Shown here one piece after another: positions 17,980 through 26,937 of a stretch of DNA of 64,000 nt. The notes under the pieces are model-generated. The model did not search any database, was not told where the DNA came from, and was given only the letters and a program-made list of their open reading frames with translations. Position numbers and translations under genes: made by a program. This DNA is from BOG-938 sp035524315 (GTDB taxonomy: Bacteria; Pseudomonadota; Alphaproteobacteria; Caulobacterales; Caulobacteraceae): contig DATKPD010000083.1 of assembly GCA_035524315.1 (NCBI GenBank), positions 1 through 64,000 on the forward strand. The letters are read 5' to 3'. Position 1 is the first letter of the stretch, and every line of letters begins with the position of its first letter.

Positions 17980-19560
17980 CTAAATGACGATGTCGAGCCC
18001 GGCGGCGGAGGGCCGCTGGAGGTTGGCGGCGGCCTGGCTGACCGACGCGATGAGATCTTCGGAGGCGCCGGCGGCGCTCTGGAACAGGCGTCCGGCGTTG
18101 GGATTGGCCCCGCTCCAGGCGTTCTGGCCCGCGCCGGACTGGTCCTGGCCGCCCAAGTTGAAGTTGAGACCGTTTTCCGCCACGGTGAACCCGGCCTGGG
18201 TCAGCGATTGCTTGAGCTCGTCCACCTTGGCGCTCAGGGCGGCCGCGGCGGCCGGATCGCTGAAGCTCATATTGGCGGTGACCGCGCCGTTGCGGTCGAC
18301 CGACACCTTGACCCGGACATTGCCCAGGCCCTCTGGGTGCAGGACCATCTCGAACGAGGACTTGCCGCCGCTGGCGGTCTGGACGATGCGGGCGGAAAGT
18401 TCCGAGATGGTCTGGTCGTCCGGCGTCGGCGGCGCCTGAACACCGCCGCTCGCGGCAGGGGAGGTGGTCTGCAGGCCGGCGGCGGCGAGCGTCGGATCCA
18501 GCGGGGATTGCGTTTGGACAGGCGCGGGGTCGCCCGCCCCGGACTGCGGCCCGGCGTCGCCCTGGCCCTTCCCTTGATCCGCGCCCGAACCTTGGTCGCC
18601 GGTATCCCCCGTCGAAGTCGCCGCCACGACGGCTTCGGCGATGAGGGCCGGTTGCGCGGCGGCGCTCGAGGTGATCGCGGCGCCGGAGACGCGGGCCGAA
18701 CCGGCCTTGGAGCCCGGCGACGCCGCGCTCCCATTGGCAGAGGCCGCCAAGGATTTGGCCGGCGCGGCCGACAGGGGGCTCGCTGGCGCGCCGCCATCCG
18801 GGTCCGCCGCCGACAGTCCCGCCAGCGGCTGGCCGGAAAGGCTCAGGCCGAACATCGCCTCGGCGCTTTGATCTTGGGTCGGCGCGGCGGCTTGGCTGCC
18901 CGCCTGATCGGCGGCCTGGGCAGGCGTGTAGGCGGCCACGCCCGAGGACGTCGCGGTTCGGCCCTTGCTCGCTTGACTGGCGGATGCCTGGAGCGCGGCG
19001 CTGGATAGGGCCAGCGTCGACTCGGCGCCCTCTGTGGCGTCGCCGGCAAGGCCGAGGTCCGCCAATGACTCTCCGGCGTCTGCGTCTTGGGCGGTGGACG
19101 CCGCGGCGCTGCCGGCGGCGGTTTGGGGCGGCTGGGGCAGCAGGCCGGAGAACGACGCGGCGCTCAGGTTCCCTGACGGCGGCAGGGCCACGCCGCTTGC
19201 CTGCCCGCCGCCGTCGGACGGTTGCGTCGCGGTCTGCGGGGCCGGCGCCTGAACCTGGGCGCTGAGGCTGGCGGCCAGGGCCTGGGCGAAGTCGCCGACC
19301 GAGGGCGCCGTGGCGGCCTGGGCCGGATCGGCTGACGAAGCTGCGCCCTTGGCCGGGGTTTTGGCGCCGGGCGCGAGCGATGACGAAATTGGCGCGCCGG
19401 CCTCGCCGACCGGTCCGGTCGACGCCGCGTCATTTGCGGCGCCGCCCTGGCCCGCACTCTGGCCGCCGTTCTGGGTCGCCTTCTGGACGGACGCCGACGC
19501 GTCCTGCGCCGAGGGCGGCGCTGGAGCGGGAGCGGACGAAGGCGTGGGCGCAACGTGCAT
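17980..19560 (-). CDS. fliK: Flagellar hook-length control protein FliK
   Basis: Molecular ruler of 526 residues. The first 380 residues are low-complexity Ala/Gln/Ser/Pro sequence, expected to be unfolded during export. The C-terminal Flg_hook domain is recognisable in FEMVLHPEGLGNVRVKVSVD and the following LSAKVDELKQSLTQAGF. First gene of the class III fliK-flgD-flgE unit, with a sigma54 promoter 83-99 bases upstream. The call rests on the C-terminal domain and the operon position. Confidence 0.92.
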   Translation of the reverse strand: MHVAPTPSSAPAPAPPSAQDASASVQKATQNGGQSAGQGGAANDAASTGPVGEAGAPISSSLAPGAKTPAKGAASSADPAQAATAPSVGDFAQALAASLSAQVQAPAPQTATQPSDGGGQASGVALPPSGNLSAASFSGLLPQPPQTAAGSAAASTAQDADAGESLADLGLAGDATEGAESTLALSSAALQASASQASKGRTATSSGVAAYTPAQAADQAGSQAAAPTQDQSAEAMFGLSLSGQPLAGLSAADPDGGAPASPLSAAPAKSLAASANGSAASPGSKAGSARVSGAAITSSAAAQPALIAEAVVAATSTGDTGDQGSGADQGKGQGDAGPQSGAGDPAPVQTQSPLDPTLAAAGLQTTSPAASGGVQAPPTPDDQTISELSARIVQTASGGKSSFEMVLHPEGLGNVRVKVSVDRNGAVTANMSFSDPAAAAALSAKVDELKQSLTQAGFTVAENGLNFNLGGQDQSGAGQNAWSGANPNAGRLFQSAAGASEDLIASVSQAAANLQRPSAAGLDIVI

Positions 19561-19642
19561 GCGGGACCAAGGATTTGAGCCGCCATCTTGGCGTCTCAGG
19601 AGGTGGCGGGGCGCTTACTGCGCAGGAATTCAAGGCTTGAGA

Positions 19643-19659
19643 AGCAATGCCCGCGCCAA
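19643..19659 (-). promoter_or_regulatory. Sigma54 (-24/-12) promoter of fliK-flgD-flgE
   Basis: Read leftward the element is TTGGCGCG-N4-TTGC, with the GG and GC dinucleotides exactly 12 bases apart, matching the sigma54 consensus TGGCACG-N4-TTGC. It points into fliK. FlbD, encoded at 10.2-11.6 kb, is the likely activator. Confidence 0.8.
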
Positions 19660-19790
19660 CTGCCGCGCTTGGCCTAAAGCATTGATCAAACACGATATAT
19701 TAATCTTGCAGGCAGACCCTTCGCCGGACGGTGAGGCGTTTTTTGCCGATCTGTATGGTCCGGGCGCCGATGTTTGCCGCATCCCCGGGG

Positions 19791-19806
19791 CTGGCGCCGG
19801 TCTTGC
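19791..19806 (+). promoter_or_regulatory. Sigma54 (-24/-12) promoter of flgK-flgL
   Basis: CTGGCGCC-N4-TTGC with GG to GC spacing of 12 bases, pointing into flgK. The predicted start is near 19818, giving a leader of about 170 bases before flgK. It fits the late class III timing of hook-filament junction genes. Confidence 0.75.
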
Positions 19807-19988
19807 GCTGATATCGGCGACAGGAGTCGCGCCTTGATAGTCATATGTATGCAAAACAAGAGGTTACGGGCGCTGCCGGGCGTGGAAACACGCGTGGCTA
19901 GGCAATTTTCGCCGACGTGGATGTCCGGCTTTGCCCAGCGGGCGCCCGCTCCAGGGCGTCGCGCTAACCTGATCGAGGGAGCCAGGGC

Positions 19989-22085
19989 ATGACCTCGATC
20001 AGCAACATCATGAACACGGCGGCGAGCGCGCTGGCGGCGGCCCAGACCCAGGTTCAGGTCACATCCGAGAACGTCTCCAACGCCAACACCGCAGGCTATT
20101 CGCGCAAGGTCGCCAACCAGCAGGAAGTGGTCGCCGCGGGCCAAGGCGAAGGCGTCACGATCACCGGCATCCAGAACGCCGCGAACCAGTTCCTGCTGCA
20201 GGCCAGCCTCAGCGCCGCCTCCCAATCGGGATCGGCCCAGGCCATCTCCAGCACGCTGGACCAGGCGCAGACCCTGCTGGGCGATCCGTCCTCCGCCAGC
20301 TCGTTCTTTTCCGGCCTGGACAGCGTCTACTCGGCCTTGTCGACCGCTTCGGACTCGCCGGCCTCGACCATCGACAACCAGGCGGCGATCACCGCCCTGC
20401 AGAGTTTCCTGAACCAGGCCCAGAGCGTGTCGAGCGGCGTACAGCAGCTGCAGACGCAGGCGACCCAGCAGGTGGGCACGGACGTGACCACCATAAACGG
20501 CCTGCTGCAGCAGATCAGCCAGCTGAACGGGACCATCTCTCAGGCTACCTTGTCGGGCAACGATCCCACCGGGGCGCAGGACAAGCAGAACCAGCTCGTC
20601 AGCCAGCTGTCCGGCCTGATGGGCGTCAAGGTGCAGCCGACCTCCACGGGCGGCGTCACGGTGCGCAGCATCGACGGGGTCTATCTGGCTGGCGACCAGG
20701 GCGGGGCCTCGCTGTCGGTCAGCCAGTCGGGCTCGTCCACGGTCCTGACCGCCACGCCGCCCAACGGCTCGGGCTCGCAGACCGTGACCCCCGCAGGCGG
20801 GACGGTCGGCGGCCTGATCCAGCTGACCGACGTCAGCCTGCCGCAAATCTCCGCCCAGGTCGGGGCCTACGTCAGTTCGGCGGTCAACCAGCTCAACGCC
20901 GCCAGCAATGCCTCGACGTCCGTGCCCGCGCCTTCCAGCCTGACCGGGCGTCAGACCGGAATGGCCCTGTCCACCGCCATCAGCGGCTTTTCCGGCACGA
21001 CCAACGTCGCCATCGTCAACAGCTCGGGCGTGATCCAGAAGCAGGTGGCGATCGATTTTTCCGCCGGCTCGATGACGGTGGGCGGCGTCTCGACCAGCTT
21101 CACGCCAGCGACCTTCCTCAGCACCCTGAACACGGAGCTGGGGACGTCAGGTTCGGCGAGCTTCACCAATGGCGCCTTGAGCATTTCCGCAACCGGCGCC
21201 GGCAACGGGGTGTCGATCGCCGACAGCACGACCACGCCGTCGAGCAACGCGGGCCAGGGCTTCAGCCAGTTCTTCGGCCTGAACGATCTGGTCGTCTCAA
21301 GCGCCAACACTCACCTGAACACTGGCCTGACCAGCGCCGATCCCAACACCTTCAGCGGCACGCTCACCCTGTCCCTGGCGGACTCCAGCGGCGCCAATGT
21401 GCGCACCACCACCATCACCATGCCGACCGGCGGCACCATGGCCAATGTGCTCAGCGCCCTGAACTCGGGCGTGGGAGCTTATGGCTCGTTCAGCCTGGAC
21501 ACCAATGGCGCGCTGGTCTTCACCTCCAATAGCTCCACGCCGGTGACCGTGTCGGCGGGCCAGGACGCCACCACCAACAGCGCCGGCGGCCCCAGCTTCA
21601 GCCAGATGTTCGCCATAGGCGACAGCGCCACCGCCAATCTGACCGGGACCTATTCGGTCCGCTCCGACATCGCCAGCAACGCGGGCAAGCTGCAGACTTC
21701 AACCTTGAATCTGTCGGCCGCCGCCGGCAGCGCCGCGCTGCTCAGCGGCGACGGTTCGGGTCTTTTGGCCATGGCCCAGTCGGGGTCCAAGGCCATCACC
21801 ATTCCCGGCGTGGGCGGCCTGGCCTCGGCCTCCAACACCGTCACCGGCTACGCGTCGCAGATCGCCGGCCTGATCGGCACGAACATCTCGGCGGCCGATA
21901 ATTTGTCCACCACCGCCCAGGCCACGGCGACCCAGGCGTCCAGCGCGCTGTCCTCGGCCACAGGCGTGAACATGGATCAGGAGCTGGTCAATCTGACCAC
22001 CTTCCAACAGGCCTACAGCGCCTCCGCCCGTCTGCTGCAGGCCGCCAACAGCATGTACGATTCCCTGCTGCAGATGGTCCCATAG
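19989..22085 (+). CDS. flgK: Flagellar hook-associated protein 1 FlgK
   Basis: Hook-filament junction protein of 698 residues, longer than the enteric protein (about 550) but usual for Caulobacteraceae. The N-terminal rod motif is TSENVSNANTAGYSRKVANQ (residues about 22-41), and the C-terminal part has NMDQELVNLTTFQQAYSASARLLQAAN, both diagnostic. The middle is Ser/Thr/Gly rich and has almost no charged clusters. GAGGGAG lies upstream of the ATG. It is followed by flgL after ten bases. Confidence 0.96.
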   Translation: MTSISNIMNTAASALAAAQTQVQVTSENVSNANTAGYSRKVANQQEVVAAGQGEGVTITGIQNAANQFLLQASLSAASQSGSAQAISSTLDQAQTLLGDPSSASSFFSGLDSVYSALSTASDSPASTIDNQAAITALQSFLNQAQSVSSGVQQLQTQATQQVGTDVTTINGLLQQISQLNGTISQATLSGNDPTGAQDKQNQLVSQLSGLMGVKVQPTSTGGVTVRSIDGVYLAGDQGGASLSVSQSGSSTVLTATPPNGSGSQTVTPAGGTVGGLIQLTDVSLPQISAQVGAYVSSAVNQLNAASNASTSVPAPSSLTGRQTGMALSTAISGFSGTTNVAIVNSSGVIQKQVAIDFSAGSMTVGGVSTSFTPATFLSTLNTELGTSGSASFTNGALSISATGAGNGVSIADSTTTPSSNAGQGFSQFFGLNDLVVSSANTHLNTGLTSADPNTFSGTLTLSLADSSGANVRTTTITMPTGGTMANVLSALNSGVGAYGSFSLDTNGALVFTSNSSTPVTVSAGQDATTNSAGGPSFSQMFAIGDSATANLTGTYSVRSDIASNAGKLQTSTLNLSAAAGSAALLSGDGSGLLAMAQSGSKAITIPGVGGLASASNTVTGYASQIAGLIGTNISAADNLSTTAQATATQASSALSSATGVNMDQELVNLTTFQQAYSASARLLQAANSMYDSLLQMVP

Positions 22086-22095
22086 GACTTAAGCC

Positions 22096-23040
22096 ATGAA
22101 CCCCGTTTCGACCTCGTCCGCCTACGCGATCACCCTGAGCCAGCTTCAGGCCGCCGAGACCAACCAGCTCAACGCCCAGACCCAGGTGTCGACCGACAAG
22201 CTCGCCGACTCCCTGTCGGGTTTCAGCGGGCAGTCGGGATCGATCGTCGCGGCCCAGTCGGTGCAGGCGCGCGTCACGGGCCTGATCAGCCAGCTCAAGC
22301 AGACCTCGACCCAGCTGACGTTCCAGCAAACCGCGCTGACGTCGCTCTCGAGCATCGCCCAGCAGCTGCAGACCACCCTGACCAGCGCCGACGGCTTGGC
22401 GTCGGGCGACAACCTGATGACCCAGGTGCAGGATCTGTTCAACCAGGCGGCCTCGGCGCTCAACACCCAGTACAACGGCCAATATGTGTTCTCGGGCGGG
22501 GCGACCTCGACCCAGCCGTTTTCGGCGGCGCAGATGTCCGATCTGACCACCCAGGCCAACGTCTCCAGCTTCTTTCAGAACGGCAACCTCAATCCGGTCA
22601 GCCGCACGGACGACAACACCACCATCCAGACCGGCTTCACGGCCAGCGCCATCGGCCAGAGCCTGATGAGCGTGTTCCAGAGCATCCAGGCCTTTCAGCA
22701 AGGCGCCAACGGCAATTTCAGCGGGGCTCTGACCCCGGCCCAGCAGACCTTCCTGGAATCGACGGTCTCCTCGCTCAATGCGGTGGTCGCCTCGACCAAC
22801 CAGACCGCGGCCCAGGGCGGGGACATCCAGAACGAGATCACCACGGCCCTGACCACCCAGACGGCGCGCTCGAACACGCTGCAGACGGTGATCGGCGACA
22901 TGACCAACGCCGACGCCGCCAAGGCCGCCACCAACCTGACCCAGGCGCAGGACGCCTTCCAGGCCGCCGCCGACGTGTTCAACACCCTGAAGGGCATGTC
23001 GCTGCTCAACTACATGAGCTCGACGGGCACGATTGGCTGA
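22096..23040 (+). CDS. flgL: Flagellar hook-associated protein 3 FlgL
   Basis: Second hook-filament junction protein, 314 residues. The flagellin-like N-terminal helix region runs LQAAETNQLNAQTQVSTDKLA, followed by SLSGFSGQSGS and then QYVFSGGATSTQPF, the FlgL-type beta segment. The C-terminal helix contains TNLTQAQDAFQAAADVFNTL. Co-transcribed with flgK from the upstream sigma54 promoter. Flagellin relatives are excluded by position and size. Confidence 0.93.
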   Translation: MNPVSTSSAYAITLSQLQAAETNQLNAQTQVSTDKLADSLSGFSGQSGSIVAAQSVQARVTGLISQLKQTSTQLTFQQTALTSLSSIAQQLQTTLTSADGLASGDNLMTQVQDLFNQAASALNTQYNGQYVFSGGATSTQPFSAAQMSDLTTQANVSSFFQNGNLNPVSRTDDNTTIQTGFTASAIGQSLMSVFQSIQAFQQGANGNFSGALTPAQQTFLESTVSSLNAVVASTNQTAAQGGDIQNEITTALTTQTARSNTLQTVIGDMTNADAAKAATNLTQAQDAFQAAADVFNTLKGMSLLNYMSSTGTIG

Positions 23041-23103
23041 AGTCCGCGCGCGGGCGGCCAGCGCTCTCGCAAACGGTCGCCCAAGCGACTAAATACCGGC
23101 CCT

Positions 23104-24297
23104 ATGACGGCGCCCAAGTCCCTCGATGTGCTCGATCGACCCGCGACCCACGACCTGACCGCCCAGGCCCTGGCGGCCGAGGCCGTGGGATTGCCGGCTG
23201 GCGCGCGCGTGGTCGTGGCCATGTCGGGCGGCGTGGACTCCACGGTCACGGCGGCGCTGCTGAAGGGCGCCGGGTACGACGTGGTGGGCGTGACCCTGCA
23301 ACTTTACGATCACGGCGCGGCCCTGGCCAAGAAGGGCGCTTGCTGCGCCGGCCAGGACATTCTCGACGCGCGTATGGCCGCCGAGGCCGTGGCCATTCCC
23401 CACTATGTGCTCGATTACGAGAGCCGCTTCCGCCAGGAGGTGATCGAGGAGTTCGCCGACGCCTATCTGCGCGGTGAGACGCCCATCCCGTGCGTGCGCT
23501 GCAACCAGACCGTCAAGTTCCGCGACCTCTTGGAGGTGGCGCGCGATCTGGGCGCCCAGGCCCTGGCGACCGGGCATTATGTGCGCCGCCAGGTCGGCCC
23601 TCACGGCGCCCAGCTGCACCGGGCGGTCGATCCCGCGCGCGACCAGAGCTACTTCCTGTTCGCCACCACCCGCGAACAGCTCGACTTCCTGCGCTTTCCC
23701 CTCGGCGGCCTGCAAAAGCCCCAGGTGCGGGCCGAAGCGGCGCGCCTTGGCCTCTCGGTCGCCGACAAGCCCGACAGCCAGGACATCTGCTTCGTGCCTC
23801 AGGGCAAATACACCACCGTGATCGACCGTCTGCGTCCGCAAGGCGCGCTGCCGGGAGAGATCGTGCATCTGGATGGGCGGGTGCTGGGCCGGCACGAAGG
23901 GGTCACGCGCTATACCGTGGGCCAGAGGCGCGGTCTGACCGTGGCGGTGGGCGAGCCGCTGTTCGTGGTGCGCATCGACGCCGAGGCGCGCCAGGTGATC
24001 GTGGGGCCGCGCGAGGCTCTGCTCACCTCGGCCCTGACGCTGAAGGACAGCAACTGGCTGGGCGACCAGCCGACCCTGGCTCAGGCCGCGGCCGAGGGCC
24101 AACGAGTGCTGGCGCGCGTGCGATCGACCCGCGAACCGGTCGCGGGACGCCTGACGCTGGGCGACGGCGGGCCGGCGGTGGCGTTCGACGGCAGCGAGGA
24201 AGGCGTGGCCCCCGGCCAGGCCTGCGCGCTCTACGATCCCTCCGATTCCACCCGTGTTCTGGGCGGCGGCTTCATCGCGGGAACGCAGGCGGCCTGA
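23104..24297 (+). CDS. mnmA: tRNA-specific 2-thiouridylase MnmA
   Basis: Enzyme of 397 residues that thiolates U34 in tRNA-Lys, -Glu and -Gln. The PP-loop SGGVDST is at residues 41-47. The two catalytic cysteines are in TPIPCVRCNQTVKF and in DSQDICFVPQG; the PGEIVHLDGRVLGRHEG segment and the C-terminal beta-barrel are also typical. It lies 63 bases after flgL but is not a flagellar gene. The next gene starts one base after its stop codon. Confidence 0.96.
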   Translation: MTAPKSLDVLDRPATHDLTAQALAAEAVGLPAGARVVVAMSGGVDSTVTAALLKGAGYDVVGVTLQLYDHGAALAKKGACCAGQDILDARMAAEAVAIPHYVLDYESRFRQEVIEEFADAYLRGETPIPCVRCNQTVKFRDLLEVARDLGAQALATGHYVRRQVGPHGAQLHRAVDPARDQSYFLFATTREQLDFLRFPLGGLQKPQVRAEAARLGLSVADKPDSQDICFVPQGKYTTVIDRLRPQGALPGEIVHLDGRVLGRHEGVTRYTVGQRRGLTVAVGEPLFVVRIDAEARQVIVGPREALLTSALTLKDSNWLGDQPTLAQAAAEGQRVLARVRSTREPVAGRLTLGDGGPAVAFDGSEEGVAPGQACALYDPSDSTRVLGGGFIAGTQAA

Positions 24298-24298
24298 G

Positions 24299-25852
24299 AT
24301 GCCCTCGCCCGCAGCGGCTTTGCTCGCCTCGGGGGCCGCGCTCGCCCGCCAGGGCCGCCTGAACCAGGCCGAGGCCGTGTTTCGCCAACTGCTCGCCGCC
24401 GAGCCCGACCAGGCGGACGCCCGCTACAATCTCGGCGTGGTGCTGCGCGATCAGGGCCGCATGGTCGAGGCCGAGGCGGCGTTCCGCGCGGCGCTCCAGG
24501 TGCGGCCGGGCCACGCCGAAAGCTGGAACAACCTGGGCCAGGCCCTGCTGGCCCGCAAAGCGGCCATGGCGGCCGCCCAAGCCTTTCGCCAGGCGCTGGC
24601 GCTCAAGCCCGATCATGCCCGGGCGCTCAACAACCTCGGCGCCGCGATGCTGGACTTGGGATCGCTCGACGCCGCGGTGGACGCCTTTCGCCGGGCGATC
24701 GACCTCAATCCCGCCTACGCCAAGGCGCACAACAACCTCGGCGTGGCGCTGCAGTACCAGGGCGCGCTGCCTCAGGCGGCCGCGGCGTTCGCCCAGGCCG
24801 TCCAGGCCGACCCGGCCTACGCCGAGGCGCGCTTGAACCTTGCAGGCCTGACCCCGGCGGGGCCGGACGCCGACCGGCTGGCGGACGAGATCGCGGCGCT
24901 TGCGCGCGGCGAGACGGGCGCGCCGGCGCGCAGCGCGCTGCTGTTCGCCCTGGGCCATCTGCGCGAACAGGCCGGCCAGTTCGACGCGGCCTTCGACGCC
25001 TTCGCGGAGGCCAACGCCCTGCGCCGGCAAGACCTGTCGTTCGACATCGCGGCGGCCGAGGCGCGGCTGGAGGCCATCGCCGCCGCCTTCCGTCCAGATC
25101 TGCTCGCGCGTCTGGCGGGCGCCGGGATCGCGAGCCATCGCCCGATCTTCATCGTCGGCATGCCGCGCTCGGGCACCACGCTGATCGAACAGATCCTCAG
25201 CGCCCACCCGGCGGTGCAGGGCGGCGGCGAATTGCGGGCCATGGGCGAAATCATCTCAGCGCATGGCGCCCCCGCCGCGCCCTTTCCCAGCTGGGTCGCC
25301 GATCTGTCGCCCGAGGCCTGCGCCCGCCTCGGCCAGGCCTATCTCGCCGCCCTGCCGCCCGCCGCCCCGGGCCAGACGCGCGTCACCGACAAGGCCGTGT
25401 CGAACATCGAGACGGTGGCCCTGATCCACCTCATCCTGCCGCGCGCGGCGATCATCCATTGCCGGCGCGATCCGTGGGACGCGGCGATGTCGTGCTTCGC
25501 CACCCGCTTCAGCGAGGGCCAGGACTTCGCCTACGACCTGACCGAGCTTGGCCGCTACTGGCGCGCGTGCGAGCGGTTGATGGATCACTGGCGCGCCATC
25601 CTGCCGCCCGGCCGCATGCTGGAGATCGACTATGAGGCCGTGGTCGGCGATCTGGAGGGCCAGGCGCGCCAGCTGATCGCCCATTGCGGGCTGGAGTGGG
25701 ATCCGGCGTGCCTGGCGTTCCACGCCTCGGGCCGCGAGGTGCGCACCGCCAGCGCCGCCCAGGTGCGCCGGCCGCTCTATGGCTCATCCATCGGCCGATG
25801 GCGCCGCTTCGAGCACCGGCTGGGGCCGTTGATCGAAGCGTTGGAGGGGTAG
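24299..25852 (+). CDS. TPR-repeat sulfotransferase
   Basis: Protein of 517 residues. The N-terminal half (about residues 5-180) carries five or more TPR units, for example YNLGVVLRDQGRMVEAEAAF and NNLGAAMLDLGSLDAAVDAF. The C-terminal half is a sulfotransferase with the PAPS-binding loop FIVGMPRSGTTLIEQIL and the 3'-phosphate segment IIHCRRDPWDAAMSCF. The ATG at 24299, right after the mnmA stop, was chosen over an in-frame ATG 15 codons earlier inside mnmA. The substrate is unknown; its place beside late flagellar genes leaves open a cell-surface or flagellar target. Confidence 0.88.
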   Translation: MPSPAAALLASGAALARQGRLNQAEAVFRQLLAAEPDQADARYNLGVVLRDQGRMVEAEAAFRAALQVRPGHAESWNNLGQALLARKAAMAAAQAFRQALALKPDHARALNNLGAAMLDLGSLDAAVDAFRRAIDLNPAYAKAHNNLGVALQYQGALPQAAAAFAQAVQADPAYAEARLNLAGLTPAGPDADRLADEIAALARGETGAPARSALLFALGHLREQAGQFDAAFDAFAEANALRRQDLSFDIAAAEARLEAIAAAFRPDLLARLAGAGIASHRPIFIVGMPRSGTTLIEQILSAHPAVQGGGELRAMGEIISAHGAPAAPFPSWVADLSPEACARLGQAYLAALPPAAPGQTRVTDKAVSNIETVALIHLILPRAAIIHCRRDPWDAAMSCFATRFSEGQDFAYDLTELGRYWRACERLMDHWRAILPPGRMLEIDYEAVVGDLEGQARQLIAHCGLEWDPACLAFHASGREVRTASAAQVRRPLYGSSIGRWRRFEHRLGPLIEALEG

Positions 25853-25933
25853 GGGGTATCGCCGGAGGCCGGTTGTGGGTGGATTGCGGACGTTGAAGGT
25901 TTTGCCATTCTCGGACAGTCTGCTCGCTTAGCC

Positions 25934-26191
25934 ATGGGCGAGGAACGCTTGGAACCGCAAAGGTCTTTGGGGGAAAAATCCGTTGAGCGCGGCTTGGTGT
26001 TTGCTGCGCTCGTCACGGTCGTCAGCGGAGCGCGCATCATTCGCGATATCGCCCAAGGAGCTAAGATCGCAGATTTCTTTAAGCCAGAAACTCCGCCTCA
26101 CACCATTGCTATGGTGTTTGTCGGAGCGCTTGGCTGATCCGTTTTCGGTCTCGTTGTGCTTACAGCGATGCAGCCGTTTCGCAACAGGTAG
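25934..26191 (+). pseudogene. Small two-helix membrane protein gene interrupted by an in-frame TGA
   Basis: The frame from ATG 25934 encodes a hydrophobic stretch GLVFAALVTVVSGARII, a charged linker, and then TIAMVFVGALG before a TGA at 26135-26137. The same frame continues with SVFGLVVLTAMQPFRNR and a TAG at 26189-26191. The stop falls in the middle of what would be a second membrane helix, so the gene looks like an 85-residue membrane protein broken by one base change (TGG or GGA to TGA). A sequencing error or stop-codon readthrough cannot be excluded. I do not recognise the family. Confidence 0.45.
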
Positions 26192-26204
26192 TCGAGCTTC
26201 CTCA

Positions 26205-26420
26205 ATGGCCAGCAAATGGAAGTCGGAAGAGATTTGGAGGAGCGCGCTTGGCACATTGCGCGCTCAGATCGCAGAACGTGAGCGCCCCGATTTCATCCTG
26301 TACCACCTTGGCGTATTGGACGAGGCTTACACCCGGCAATACATGTGGAGGATGCGACGCCGTTATGAGCGGCTCAAGGCCGACGGCCTGCAAGAGTGGC
26401 GTGACCGCTACAACGATTGA
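26205..26420 (+). CDS. Small hypothetical protein
   Basis: Predicted soluble, strongly charged protein of 71 residues starting MASKWKSEEIWRSALGTLRA, with a C-terminal helix of MWRMRRRYERLKADGLQEWRD type. Amino-acid composition and helix periodicity look genuine, but I do not recognise it. The frame is open further upstream to 25983, where it only overlaps the broken membrane gene out of frame; the internal ATG was preferred. Shine-Dalgarno support is weak. It belongs to a lower-GC group of unknown genes. Confidence 0.5.
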   Translation: MASKWKSEEIWRSALGTLRAQIAERERPDFILYHLGVLDEAYTRQYMWRMRRRYERLKADGLQEWRDRYND

Positions 26421-26525
26421 ATAGATTGGTCAGACTGGGTTGGGACCGGACTTCGAAGCTAATCCAGATTGCCGATATTCATCCTATCGGTTCATTCTAC
26501 TCCGATCGATAGCCGAGGTCTGTGT

Positions 26526-26840
26526 GTGAATTGGGAACCGATAGATAACGCCGGGCTCTTCATGGGAGTATTCGCGGCAGGCTTTTCCGGATGGAATTTG
26601 TTGGGAGCCTATACCGACGGCGTCATTGGCACTCGAAGCGGGTCAGTAAGCCGCAAGAAGAGCCCAGCGTTCTTCTGGATTGCCACCGGCGTAATCGCTT
26701 TTGTATTTGGAACCATGGGAATTGGCATGTTCCTAGTCGGCTTAGGCGCACCCCCAATACACTCGTTCGTGCTTGGCCTAGCCATTACCGTTGCGGTGAT
26801 TGTCGCGATAGCTCAGAATTCGACGTCGCGCGGCTTGTAG
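26526..26840 (+). CDS. Small integral membrane protein of unknown function
   Basis: Protein of 104 residues with three likely membrane helices: AGLFMGVFAAGFSGWNLLGA, FFWIATGVIAFVFGTMGIGM and FVLGLAITVAVIVAIA. The GTG at 26526 (reading MNWEPIDNAG) was chosen because GAGG lies seven bases upstream; an ATG at 26469 in frame gives an unlikely N-terminus. The local GC content is clearly below that of the flanking genes. No family is recognised. Confidence 0.55.
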   Translation: MNWEPIDNAGLFMGVFAAGFSGWNLLGAYTDGVIGTRSGSVSRKKSPAFFWIATGVIAFVFGTMGIGMFLVGLGAPPIHSFVLGLAITVAVIVAIAQNSTSRGL

Positions 26841-26937
26841 TGGTTCGAAGGGCGAAGTGGGTGGGAACGGAAAGGCGACGTTGAAGCATCGCCTGTCTCG
26901 GGAGATGCTGGCTGGCATCGGCTGATGGGCTGGGCAA

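Larger units (their letters stand above)
19561..19988. other. Divergent class III promoter region between fliK and flgK
   Basis: This 428-base gap separates the divergent fliK and flgK operons. It contains two -24/-12 promoters listed separately, one for each side, about 140 bases apart. The remaining sequence holds no convincing gene. FlbD-binding (ftr) sites are expected here, but I cannot place them with confidence. Confidence 0.7.

Noticed and set aside
25928..26254. Minus-strand 108-residue frame in the low-GC islet
   Set aside because: The plus strand shows two hydrophobic helices with sensible linkers over the same bases; the minus translation has no such structure.
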